This document shows, in pieces, positions 6,973 through 12,192 of a stretch of 12,192 nucleotides of DNA; positions within the stretch are counted from its first letter, which is position 1, and each line of letters begins with the position of its first letter. The stretch is taken from NCBI GenBank assembly GCA_903918155.1, contig CAIXDD010000217.1:1-12192 (forward strand), in the 5' to 3' direction. The stretch is from an uncultured Hyphomicrobiales bacterium. Its GTDB lineage: Bacteria; Pseudomonadota; Alphaproteobacteria; Rhizobiales; Beijerinckiaceae. Under the pieces are notes generated by a model that did no database searches, was not told the origin of the DNA, and was given only the letters and a program-made list of their open reading frames with translations. The translations under genes were made by a program, and so were the position numbers.

Positions 6973-7734
6973 CTATTCGGCGGCCAGCGGCGCCGGCGCC
7001 TCGAACGCGCGCGCCCACATGGCGCACAGATCCGAGCGCACGATGTCGTCGAGCGTGAATTCGACGATGGGCACGGGCAAGCCATGCAGGCCGATGAGGT
7101 CGATCATTTTCGACAGGCCGGACGCCTCGCCAAGATCGCTCTGGCCCACGTCGCCATTGATCACCGTCAGGCAGCCCTCGCCGATGCGTGTGAGAAACAT
7201 CTTGATCTCGCCCACCGTCGTGTTCTGCGCCTCGTCGAGCAGGACGAAGGCGTTCTTCCACGACCGGCCGCGCGCGACCTCGAAGGGCGCCATCTCGATA
7301 TCGCCGCGCTTGAAGGCGATGTCATAGACGCCCTTGCCCAGCCGCTCCTGCAAGGCTTCGACGATGGGCGCGGCCCAGGGCTGGAACTTCTCCTCCAGCG
7401 TGCCGGGAAAGAAGCCAAGCGTGCGCCCGCAGGGCACGTTGGGCCGCGTGAGAATGATCTTCGAAATGGCGCCCTTACGATAAAGATCGGCCGCATAGGT
7501 CGCCGCGATCCATGTCTTGCCCGTTCCCGCAGGGCCCATCACCAGCACTTGCGGATTGTGACGCAGCGCGTGGATATACTCCGCCTGTTTGCGGTTCAGC
7601 GGGGCCAGCGGCGGCTTCGTGCGCTCGCGCTCGAACTTGTCGCGCTCAAACTTATGCGCCTTGAAGGATACGACGGTCTCCTCACTCTCCGTGCGGGGCT
7701 TCCGGACGCTGCGCTTGCTGGCGTGCTTGGGCAT
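6973..7734 (-). CDS. phoH: PhoH-family P-loop ATPase (short form)
   Basis: 253 residues from the ATG complementary to 7732-7734, which is preceded by GGAGAAGAG. The frame stays open further upstream to 8226, but that stretch is Arg-rich without conserved features and is rejected. Walker A is G67-PAGTGK-T74 and Walker B is FVLLD167-E168-AQN, with KIILTRPNV, GDVGQSDL and the C-terminal FTLDDIVRS(D) patterns that mark PhoH proteins. PhoH proteins resemble the N-terminal ATPase half of superfamily 1 helicases. They are linked to RNA metabolism and, in E. coli, to phosphate starvation. The protein is cytoplasmic. E. coli PhoH is about 354 residues, so this is the shorter type. The first 45 residues are basic and charged, including a near repeat KFERDKFERER encoded by a 15-bp imperfect duplication (7626-7655). 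The gene stands alone, 380 bases downstream of the next minus-strand gene. Confidence 0.93.
   Translation of the reverse strand: MPKHASKRSVRKPRTESEETVVSFKAHKFERDKFERERTKPPLAPLNRKQAEYIHALRHNPQVLVMGPAGTGKTWIAATYAADLYRKGAISKIILTRPNVPCGRTLGFFPGTLEEKFQPWAAPIVEALQERLGKGVYDIAFKRGDIEMAPFEVARGRSWKNAFVLLDEAQNTTVGEIKMFLTRIGEGCLTVINGDVGQSDLGEASGLSKMIDLIGLHGLPVPIVEFTLDDIVRSDLCAMWARAFEAPAPLAAE
7626..7655 (-). repeat. 15-bp imperfect tandem repeat inside the PhoH gene
   Basis: CGCGCTCGAACTTGT (7626-7640) and CGCGCTCAAACTTAT (7641-7655) match at 13 of 15 bases. On the coding strand they give the KFERD/KFERE repeat in the basic N-terminal tail, outside the ATPase core, so the length change is probably tolerated. 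Confidence 0.8.
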
Positions 7735-7835
7735 TCGCTCTTCTCCATCGTGGCGAAGGGCCGCAAAAATGGCCCGCACGCGGAACGTGAGGGCCTCGGT
7801 GAAAGATCGACGCGCGGGAAATCGCCGCGCGCGAT

Positions 7836-7865
7836 GAGACAAGTCGCGACGAGACAAGTCGCGAC
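7836..7865. repeat. Perfect 15-bp tandem repeat (two units) upstream of PhoH
   Basis: GAGACAAGTCGCGAC occurs twice head to tail (7836-7850 and 7851-7865). Each unit contains the 8-base palindrome GTCGCGAC. It lies about 100 bases before the PhoH start, in the presumed leader of that gene on the minus strand. A pair of palindromes 15 bases apart could be a protein site or simply a slippage product. Confidence 0.9.
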
Positions 7866-8078
7866 GCGAAGATCGGGGGCGGTCGGAGAAACGCGAAGAC
7901 GGGCGCTCGCAGGCGCTGCGCGGAAGCGCGGGTATCAGACGGAACGTCAAACGCCTGAACGAATGCCAAGGGGATACCCCGATCAGCGAGCCGTTTTCAT
8001 AAACTAAGCGATTCGCATGACGTTTCCAAAACAAGCTTGCGAAGGGCGGAAATTGACGCATCCGCGCGCAGGCGCGCG

Positions 8079-8096
8079 TAAAATCAGGGCGCCCTG
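8079..8096 (-). terminator. Weak terminator-like element after the 97-residue protein gene
   Basis: Read on the minus strand, CAGGGCGCCCTG (8096-8085), a perfect palindrome, is followed directly by ATTTTA, about 19 bases after the stop of the gene at 8115-8408. As a hairpin it would have only a short stem (CAGG with CCTG around GCGC), so the call is tentative. Confidence 0.3.
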
Positions 8097-8114
8097 CGCG
8101 CTTTTGCGGCGGCT

Positions 8115-8408
8115 TCACATGCGGCGTGCGCCAAAGCCCTCGCCCGCGCTCTCGCGCCCGTTCGCCACGTCTTCGTCCGCCAGACTGAGCAGGAGGCTCA
8201 GGGACTCGATGGCGTTTTGGCGCCAATGATCCATCTCCGTCTGCAGGCGCTGCATCTCATCGTCGAGGTGAAGGCGCTCCTCGCAGAAGTCACGCGGATA
8301 ATGCGCGTGCAGGCTCTGCATCGCCGCATGCGTGGCGTCCATCGCGCCGCCGCATTCGCGGCAATGCGCGAGCGCCTGTTCGCGCAAACGCTGTCTCAAC
8401 TCATCCAT
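8115..8408 (-). CDS. Hypothetical 97-residue helical protein with a CxxC pair
   Basis: I do not recognise this protein. It starts at ATG (complement of 8406-8408) with AGGAG (complement of 8416-8420) seven bases upstream, an excellent ribosome site that supports it as real. It is charged and helical throughout, with C16-REC19-GG near the N-terminus, C42, an acidic-basic amphipathic stretch (44-66) and a leucine-rich run LSLLLSL around 70-76. There is no signal peptide or membrane segment. A single CxxC could bind metal only with further ligands (H15, H27, H34 and C42 are near); that is speculation. It follows the 158-residue gene after 48 bases on the same strand, so the two probably form one transcript. 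Confidence 0.72.
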   Translation of the reverse strand: MDELRQRLREQALAHCRECGGAMDATHAAMQSLHAHYPRDFCEERLHLDDEMQRLQTEMDHWRQNAIESLSLLLSLADEDVANGRESAGEGFGARRM

Positions 8409-8456
8409 AATTTAACTCCTGCTTGGTCCCGGATTGGCGACGCCAGCACCCCGCGC

Positions 8457-8933
8457 TCACTCCACTTCGGCGCCGCGCTCGCGCAGAGCCACGCGCACCA
8501 TGCGCCGGATATTCGCCTGTCCTTCAAGGTCGAGGCCCACGCCCAGCCATTTGGAACATTCCTTCAAAGCCTCGCGCAGGCCGCCGATTTCGTCGGAGGC
8601 TTGGCCGAGAAGGCGTTGGTCCTCCTCGCGCCAGGCCGACAATTGTTCGATCTCCGCGCACAGATCGGCTTCGCGCTCGCCAAGCAGACGTTGCGCGGCC
8701 TTGAACCCGCGCTTGAACCAGTCGCGCGCGGCGTCCTGCCGCTCGTCGTCGGGCTCCGCGAAGGCGCTCGGCGTCGGCTCGATCGTATTGGCCCATAACG
8801 CGTCGTTCATGTCCTTGATCACGACGTCGCGCAGCCCGACCATGGTTTCGCGCAATTGCTCGTTCTGCTCTTCGAGCAGACGGCAGCGATTGATCCAGAC
8901 ATGCGCGTCAGGAAATTTGCTCAGGTCGATCAT
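8457..8933 (-). CDS. Hypothetical 158-residue coiled-coil-rich protein
   Basis: I do not recognise this protein. The preferred start is the ATG complementary to 8931-8933, reading MIDLSKFPDA, with GGAGAGG just upstream. The frame runs on to a TTG at 9053, but that extra 40-residue part is mostly translation of a 15-bp DNA repeat (QRL units) and is probably not coding. The protein is strongly helical: RLLEEQNEQLRETMVGLRDVV (about 18-38) and LCAEIEQLSAWREEDQRLL (about 91-109) look like coiled-coil segments. A DWFKRGFKAAQRLL helix lies between them and a basic C-terminus follows (NIRRMVRVALRERG). No transmembrane segment or catalytic motif is seen. It shares a strand with the 97-residue protein gene, 48 bases downstream, and both are helical, so they may act together; this is inference from position only. 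Confidence 0.72.
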   Translation of the reverse strand: MIDLSKFPDAHVWINRCRLLEEQNEQLRETMVGLRDVVIKDMNDALWANTIEPTPSAFAEPDDERQDAARDWFKRGFKAAQRLLGEREADLCAEIEQLSAWREEDQRLLGQASDEIGGLREALKECSKWLGVGLDLEGQANIRRMVRVALRERGAEVE

Positions 8934-8942
8934 CCGCCTCTC

Positions 8943-9002
8943 CAAGCGTTGCGGCTGCAAGCGTTGCGGCGCCAAGCGTTGCTGCTTCAAGCGTTGCGGC
9001 GC
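8943..9002 (-). repeat. Four-unit 15-bp tandem repeat upstream of the 158-residue protein gene
   Basis: Four units of 15 bases (8943-8957, 8958-8972, 8973-8987, 8988-9002), each starting CAAGCGTTGC and varying only in the last bases (GGCTG, GGCGC, TGCTT, GGCGC). The array ends ten bases before the ATG of the gene, so it lies in the 5' leader or promoter. On the minus strand each unit contains AACGCTTG. The function is unknown; it may be a binding array or a slippage tract. Confidence 0.93.
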
Positions 9003-9173
9003 AGGCCGCGCCACCGCCGCGCCCCCGGTCCAAATCGCCTCCCGTTCCGCCAAAAAGCCTCGACCATTGGAGGAGCCGCAAGTCTGCCATGCACAGGCCC
9101 GCGCTCCAACGCATCAGAAGCATTATGCGCCGCGCGCCCGGCGCTCATCCCTTCGGAGACACGACGCGGGCGT

Positions 9174-9326
9174 TCATGGCGAAGACGCGCCCGCGCCCGA
9201 GCGCGGGCCCGCCCCGACCGCCGGCGCATCGGGACTCTTGCGTGTGATGAAGAAAACGGCCGCATACGCCAGCGCTGCGACGATGAGGCCGTAGACAAGC
9301 ACGCGCGTCATCCGCCCGCCGACCAT
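9174..9326 (-). CDS. Small single-pass membrane protein, 50 residues, unknown function
   Basis: This short frame starts at the ATG complementary to 9324-9326, with GGAGG (complement of 9332-9336) exactly five bases upstream, and ends at the TGA complementary to 9174-9176. A second in-frame ATG at 9311 lacks such a site. Residues about 9-27 (from VLVYGLIVAALAY to AVFFI) form one clean hydrophobic helix flanked by R5, R8 and R29-K30. The remaining tail (31-50) is rich in Ser, Pro, Ala and Gly and looks disordered. Few chance frames give so well-defined a membrane helix together with a consensus ribosome site. It could be a small inner-membrane protein or an uncleaved signal-anchor peptide. It follows the molybdenum hydroxylase gene by about 230 bases on the same strand but is separated from it by hairpins. 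I recognise no family. Confidence 0.62.
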   Translation of the reverse strand: MVGGRMTRVLVYGLIVAALAYAAVFFITRKSPDAPAVGAGPRSGAGASSP

Positions 9327-9409
9327 CCACGCCTCCGAAACCAGCCATTCCGCAAACGCGCGCGGCGCGCGGCGGTTTCCTGCGCGGCTCGGTCTTTTGA
9401 AGGGAGGGT

Positions 9410-9458
9410 TTGGGTCTTGGGTCTTGGGTGTTGGGGCTGGGGCGTTGGATCTTGGGTC
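9410..9458 (+). repeat. Seven-unit 7-bp G-rich tandem repeat, G-quadruplex candidate
   Basis: Seven units of seven bases in strict register, mainly TTGGGTC: three near-perfect units (9410-9430), three degenerate ones (TTGGGGC, TGGGGCG, TTGGATC), then a final perfect unit (9452-9458). Together with GGGAGGG just before (9402-9408), there are eight runs of three or more G with loops mostly of one to four bases. That meets the usual G-quadruplex pattern on the plus strand; the minus strand is C-rich. It lies in the gap between the molybdenum hydroxylase gene and the small membrane protein gene. Confidence 0.9.
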
Positions 9459-9490
9459 TGCGCAGCGCCTTGCGCCTCGCGCGCGCAGCC

Positions 9491-9511
9491 TTGGGCGTGA
9501 CGCGCGCCCAA
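9491..9511 (-). terminator. Second hairpin downstream of the molybdopterin subunit gene
   Basis: TTGGGCG (9491-9497) and CGCCCAA (9505-9511) pair perfectly around a seven-base loop. It lies just beyond the stronger 12-bp hairpin, on the 3' side of the minus-strand gene. Neither has a long T run. Together they may end transcription or protect the 3' end of the message. Confidence 0.4.
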
Positions 9512-9517
9512 TGATGC

Positions 9518-9549
9518 GGACGCGCGCGGGGTTGAAGCCGCGCGCGTCC
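9518..9549 (-). terminator. Strong hairpin just after the molybdopterin subunit gene
   Basis: GGACGCGCGCGG (9518-9529) and CCGCGCGCGTCC (9538-9549) form a perfect 12-bp stem with an eight-base loop, eight bases past the stop of the minus-strand gene. The stem is nearly all G/C. It is followed on the minus strand by GCATCATT, which is not a proper T run. It is therefore either an atypical terminator or a 3' stability hairpin. Confidence 0.55.
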
Positions 9550-9557
9550 AGAAGGCG

Positions 9558-11795
9558 TCAGCCGATGCCCGCTTTCACGCGATCGGGCGTCAGCGGCAGG
9601 CGGCGGAAGCGCACGCCCACGGCGTCATGCACCGCATTGGCGAGCGCTGCGCCCGTGGGGCCCTGCGAGGCCTCGCCCGTGCCGAGGAAGGGCGCGCCGG
9701 GCCTGTCGATGAGCACGACGTCCACGGGAGGAACTTCGTTGAACGTCAGGATGGGATAGCTCGCCCAATCCTGCGAGGTGACGGCCGTATCGTCGAACTT
9801 CACCTCTTCCTTCAACGTCCAGGACAGGGACTGGATGAGCCCGCCCTCGATCTGGTTGCGCACGCCGTCCGGGCTCACGATATGGCCGCTGTCGGCGGAG
9901 GCCACCGCGCGCACGACGCGCACGCGTCCGTTGCGGCGGTTCACCTCGACTTCGAGCGCCACCGCGCAATAGCCGGCGATGTTCTTGTACTTGTTGAAGG
10001 CGATGCCGCGGCCATAGCCGGGGCGCTTTTGCCACTTGTCCCAGCCGAACGCCTCGGCCGCCTTCACGATGACGTCGCGCGCGCGGGGATCCTTCATGAA
10101 GCGCAGGCGATATTGGACGGGATCGACGCCCGCCGCGATCGCCCGCTCGTCAATGAAGGACTCGATGGCGAAGACATTCGCATAGGCGCCCAGCCCGCGC
10201 GTCGAGGAGGCGCGCAGCGGCATGTCCGTGATGAAATGCGTCGTCACGGTCTGGCCGGGGAATTCATACAGCGCGATGGCGTTGCGGTCGGCTGCGAAAT
10301 TCGGCCCGCCGTTGTTTTGCGGCGTCGGCATGTCGAACGGCTTTTCGAGATAGCGCGCGGAGAGCAGATTGCCGGGCTGCCCGCCGGGCCGCGTGCCATG
10401 CGGCGTCGAATAGAGCGTGTAATCCCAATCGAGGATGTCGCCGTTCTTGTCGACGCCCGCCTTCATCTTCATCGCCATCGCCGAGCCATAGGGCTCCCAG
10501 CGATGCTCGCCCTCGCGGGTGTATTGCAGGCGGATCGGCCGGCCCGGCAGGGCGGCGGCGAGCAGCGCCGCGTCGGCGGCGGCGTCGTCAGCCATATTGT
10601 GGCCGTAGCACCCCGAGCCCTGCACATGCTGGCAGCGCACTTTCGAACCATCGACGCCCAGCATTTTCGCAATGGCCTGCGAGGTTTCGAACACCGATTG
10701 GCTGTGCGTCTGAATCGTCATCACGCCATCGGCGCCCAGCGTGGCGACCGCGGCCGACGTGCCAAGCGAAGCATGCATGTGATAGGGACGATAATAGCTC
10801 GCCTCGATCGTCTTGGCGGGCGCCTCGCCGCCCTGACGCGGCTTCTCGAGCGTCTTGATGATACGCGCGGGCTTGGTCGCGACGAGCCAGGCCTCCATGC
10901 CGTCCGTGCCGGGCAAGGCCTTCTCGACCTCCCATTTGGCGGCGGCGAACAAGGCTTGCGCGGCGGCGTTGGCGATCTCCTCGCGCTCGGCGATGACGCC
11001 GAGGAACGAGCCGTTGCGCACCACTTTCACCACGCCCGGCGTTTTCTCGACGACGCTGGAATCAAGCGAGACGAGTTTCGCCTTATAGGTGGGCGGACGC
11101 GTCACCTGCCCGAACAGCATGCCCTTGGGGCGCAGTTCGTGGACGAAAATCTCCTCGCCCGTCATTTTGGCGGGAATGTCGAGGCGCGGCACGTCCTTGC
11201 CCACATAGCGATAGGCGCTGGCGGGTTTCGGCTTCACCTGTCCCGTGGCTTCGCGCTCCAGCGCCTTGCCGAGCGCAAGGTCCCAATAGGAGACGGACTT
11301 GCCGTCGGGCGCGGCGACCACGCCGTCCCTGACGACGAGCTTGTCGGCGGGCTGGCCGAGCTTTTCGGCGGCGAGCCCGACCATGATCGCGCGCGCCTCC
11401 GCAGAAGCCTGACGCACGGCGGGCGCGCAATTGGGCATGGAGAAGGAGCCGGCGGTGACGCCTTCATTGGGCACAAGCGCGGTGTCGCCGGAAATGATCT
11501 TCAGCTGCTTGAGGTCGATGTCGAGTTCATCGGCGCAGACCTGCGCGACGGCGGTGAGGATGCCCTGCCCCAATTCCACCTTGCCCACGAGCAGGGTCAC
11601 GGTCTTGTCCGCGTCGACGCGGATCCACGCGCTGATCATGCGCACGGTCTGCAGATCGCCCGGCAGGCGCGGCGTGTCGCCGGCGGCGGGTGCGTGAGCG
11701 GCGACCTCCATGGGAATGCCGAAAGCCAGCGCGACATAGCCGGCGCCGGCGCCGGCGAGAAGGGAGCGACGGTCCATCATGAGCGGCTTGTTCAT
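9558..11795 (-). CDS. Molybdopterin-binding large subunit of an isoquinoline-oxidoreductase/nicotinate-dehydrogenase-type hydroxylase
   Basis: 745 residues, the usual size for this branch of the xanthine oxidase family. The N-terminus carries a twin-arginine-type leader (MMDRR(9-10)SLLAGAGAGYVAL), so export to the periplasm by Tat together with its iron-sulfur partner is likely. VELGQGILTAVAQV (73-86), a QGSGCYGHNMADDAAADAALL block and RGLGAYANVFAIESFIDE are family patterns for the cofactor domains. GTGE708 near the C-terminus is the expected catalytic glutamate. The GCYGHN block recalls nicotinate-dehydrogenase-like large subunits. These enzymes hydroxylate N-heterocycles or aldehydes using water and pass electrons via two [2Fe-2S] clusters, often on to a cytochrome c; no cytochrome gene is visible. 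Start: AAGGAGG (complement of 11803-11809) is seven bases before ATG. The small-subunit stop is two bases upstream, which implies translational coupling. Confidence 0.94.
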   Translation of the reverse strand: MNKPLMMDRRSLLAGAGAGYVALAFGIPMEVAAHAPAAGDTPRLPGDLQTVRMISAWIRVDADKTVTLLVGKVELGQGILTAVAQVCADELDIDLKQLKIISGDTALVPNEGVTAGSFSMPNCAPAVRQASAEARAIMVGLAAEKLGQPADKLVVRDGVVAAPDGKSVSYWDLALGKALEREATGQVKPKPASAYRYVGKDVPRLDIPAKMTGEEIFVHELRPKGMLFGQVTRPPTYKAKLVSLDSSVVEKTPGVVKVVRNGSFLGVIAEREEIANAAAQALFAAAKWEVEKALPGTDGMEAWLVATKPARIIKTLEKPRQGGEAPAKTIEASYYRPYHMHASLGTSAAVATLGADGVMTIQTHSQSVFETSQAIAKMLGVDGSKVRCQHVQGSGCYGHNMADDAAADAALLAAALPGRPIRLQYTREGEHRWEPYGSAMAMKMKAGVDKNGDILDWDYTLYSTPHGTRPGGQPGNLLSARYLEKPFDMPTPQNNGGPNFAADRNAIALYEFPGQTVTTHFITDMPLRASSTRGLGAYANVFAIESFIDERAIAAGVDPVQYRLRFMKDPRARDVIVKAAEAFGWDKWQKRPGYGRGIAFNKYKNIAGYCAVALEVEVNRRNGRVRVVRAVASADSGHIVSPDGVRNQIEGGLIQSLSWTLKEEVKFDDTAVTSQDWASYPILTFNEVPPVDVVLIDRPGAPFLGTGEASQGPTGAALANAVHDAVGVRFRRLPLTPDRVKAGIG

Positions 11796-11797
11796 GG

Positions 11798-12192
11798 TCA
11801 GACCTCCTTGGCCGCGCGCAGCACGGCGCGCACGATGCGGTTATGCGCGCCGCAGCGGCACAGATTGCCGTTGAGCGCGCTGCGCACGTCGGCTTCGGTG
11901 GGATTGGGATTGCGATCGAGGAGCGCTTGCGCCTGCACGATCATGCCGGAGGCGCAAAAGCCGCATTGGGCCGCCTGTTCGGCGATGAAGGCCTGCTGAA
12001 GCTTGCTCGGCTTGCCGTTCTCGCGCAGGCCTTCGAGCGTGATCACCGAACGGCCCGCCACCGCCGACAAGGCGGTCTGGCAGGAGCGCACCGGCTCCCC
12101 GTCCACCAGCACGGTGCAGGCGCCGCATTGCGACTTGCCGCAGCCGAATTTGGCGCCGTTGACGCCGAGATCGTTCGCCAGCACGTAGAGCA
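11798..12192 (-). CDS. [2Fe-2S] small subunit of the molybdenum hydroxylase, 5' end cut by the window edge
   Basis: 130 residues are visible, and the family is usually about 150-160, so some 25 N-terminal residues lie beyond the window. The GTG at 12184 is an internal Val, because the frame continues upstream (LYV before LANDLG, as in homologues). The plant-type ferredoxin domain has CGKSQCGAC and the fourth cysteine in VRSCQT. The C-terminal four-helix domain has CGFC and CRCG for the second cluster. All eight expected cysteines are present. It carries electrons from the molybdenum site of the partner encoded immediately downstream, two bases after its stop. It has no signal of its own in the visible part and would be exported with the large subunit if that uses Tat. 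Confidence 0.95.
   Translation of the reverse strand, partial: LYVLANDLGVNGAKFGCGKSQCGACTVLVDGEPVRSCQTALSAVAGRSVITLEGLRENGKPSKLQQAFIAEQAAQCGFCASGMIVQAQALLDRNPNPTEADVRSALNGNLCRCGAHNRIVRAVLRAAKEV

Larger units (their letters stand above)
7735..8114. other. 380-base intergenic region upstream of the PhoH gene
   Basis: No supported gene lies here. It holds a perfect 15-bp tandem repeat (7836-7865) and a GGGG-ATA-CCCC inverted repeat (7970-7980). A locally AT-richer patch (about 7990-8040) also lies here, where a weak minus-strand promoter can be drawn: TTGGAA, 17 bases, TAGTTT, about 8026 down to 7998. That would give PhoH a leader of about 250 bases. A possible terminator for the gene at 8115-8408 lies at its right end. 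Open frames crossing the region on both strands are Arg/Ser-rich shadows of high GC. Confidence 0.6.

Noticed and set aside
2944..7734. A shared polyphosphate/phosphate-stress system made of the CYTH-CHAD and PhoH genes
   Set aside because: They are on opposite strands, 2.5 kb apart, and separated by two unrelated genes and a terminator. No phosphate-regulator box was seen.
6931..8007. 358-residue open frame on the plus strand
   Set aside because: It is antisense to the PhoH gene, with His/Arg/Leu-rich shadow composition, and it begins inside the terminator hairpin.
8053..8084. TTGACG ... TAAAAT promoter-like pair on the plus strand
   Set aside because: The spacing is 20 bases, too long for sigma-70, and no plus-strand gene follows it.
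7735..8226. N-terminal extension of the PhoH protein by 164 residues
   Set aside because: The stretch is Arg/Ser/Pro-rich, overlaps the 97-residue protein gene, translates the 15-bp repeat, and has no PhoH-like features. ATG at 7734 has its own ribosome site.
9122..9127. CATAAT -10-like box on the minus strand upstream of the 158-residue gene
   Set aside because: No acceptable -35 box lies 16-18 bases away, so it was not called as a promoter.
9627..11999. 790-residue open frame on the plus strand
   Set aside because: It is antisense to both hydroxylase subunits, whose cofactor motifs are unmistakable. Its His/Arg/Gly-rich sequence is that of a shadow.

Overview
The window has the look of a high-GC alphaproteobacterium, probably of the Hyphomicrobiales (Rhizobiales). 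GC is very high at third codon positions, and long open shadow frames lie opposite every real gene. The gene types fit too: Bug/TctC binding proteins without their own permease, a Rieske O-demethylase-type oxygenase, a CYTH-CHAD protein, and a Tat-exported molybdenum hydroxylase. No rRNA, tRNA, CRISPR, transposase or integrase gene was seen.

Plus strand, 1-6912: a row of genes reading the same way. In order: the 3' part of a Bug/TctC periplasmic binding protein (1-690), a complete second one (779-1840), a Rieske non-haem iron oxygenase close to dicamba/vanillate O-demethylase oxygenases (1856-2902), a CYTH-CHAD protein (2944-4515), a third Bug/TctC protein (4666-5682) and a two-domain cupin protein (5710-6912). 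Gaps are short or moderate and Shine-Dalgarno sites are good. Promoter-like sequences lie before the second and third binding proteins. Apart from the CYTH-CHAD protein, this looks like a module for capturing a small carboxylate or aromatic compound and opening it oxidatively. The permease (TctAB) and the oxygenase reductase are not in the window. A strong hairpin terminator (6935-6961) closes the row.

Minus strand, 12192-6973: read in its own direction, this arm starts with the [2Fe-2S] subunit (cut by the right edge) and the large molybdopterin subunit of an isoquinoline-oxidoreductase/nicotinate-dehydrogenase-type enzyme. Two perfect hairpins and a G-rich heptamer repeat follow. Then come a 50-residue single-pass membrane protein not seen among the longer frames (9174-9326), a pair of small helical proteins of unknown function (8457-8933, 8115-8408), and a short PhoH-family ATPase (6973-7734) that converges on the terminator.

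Nothing here proves a new defence or mobile system. The points most worth checking are the triple binding-protein/oxygenase/bicupin module, the small membrane protein, and the cluster of short direct repeats. Those repeats include three separate 15-bp-period repeats within 1.4 kb, the 7-bp G-rich repeat, and an in-frame 33-bp duplication in the CHAD domain.
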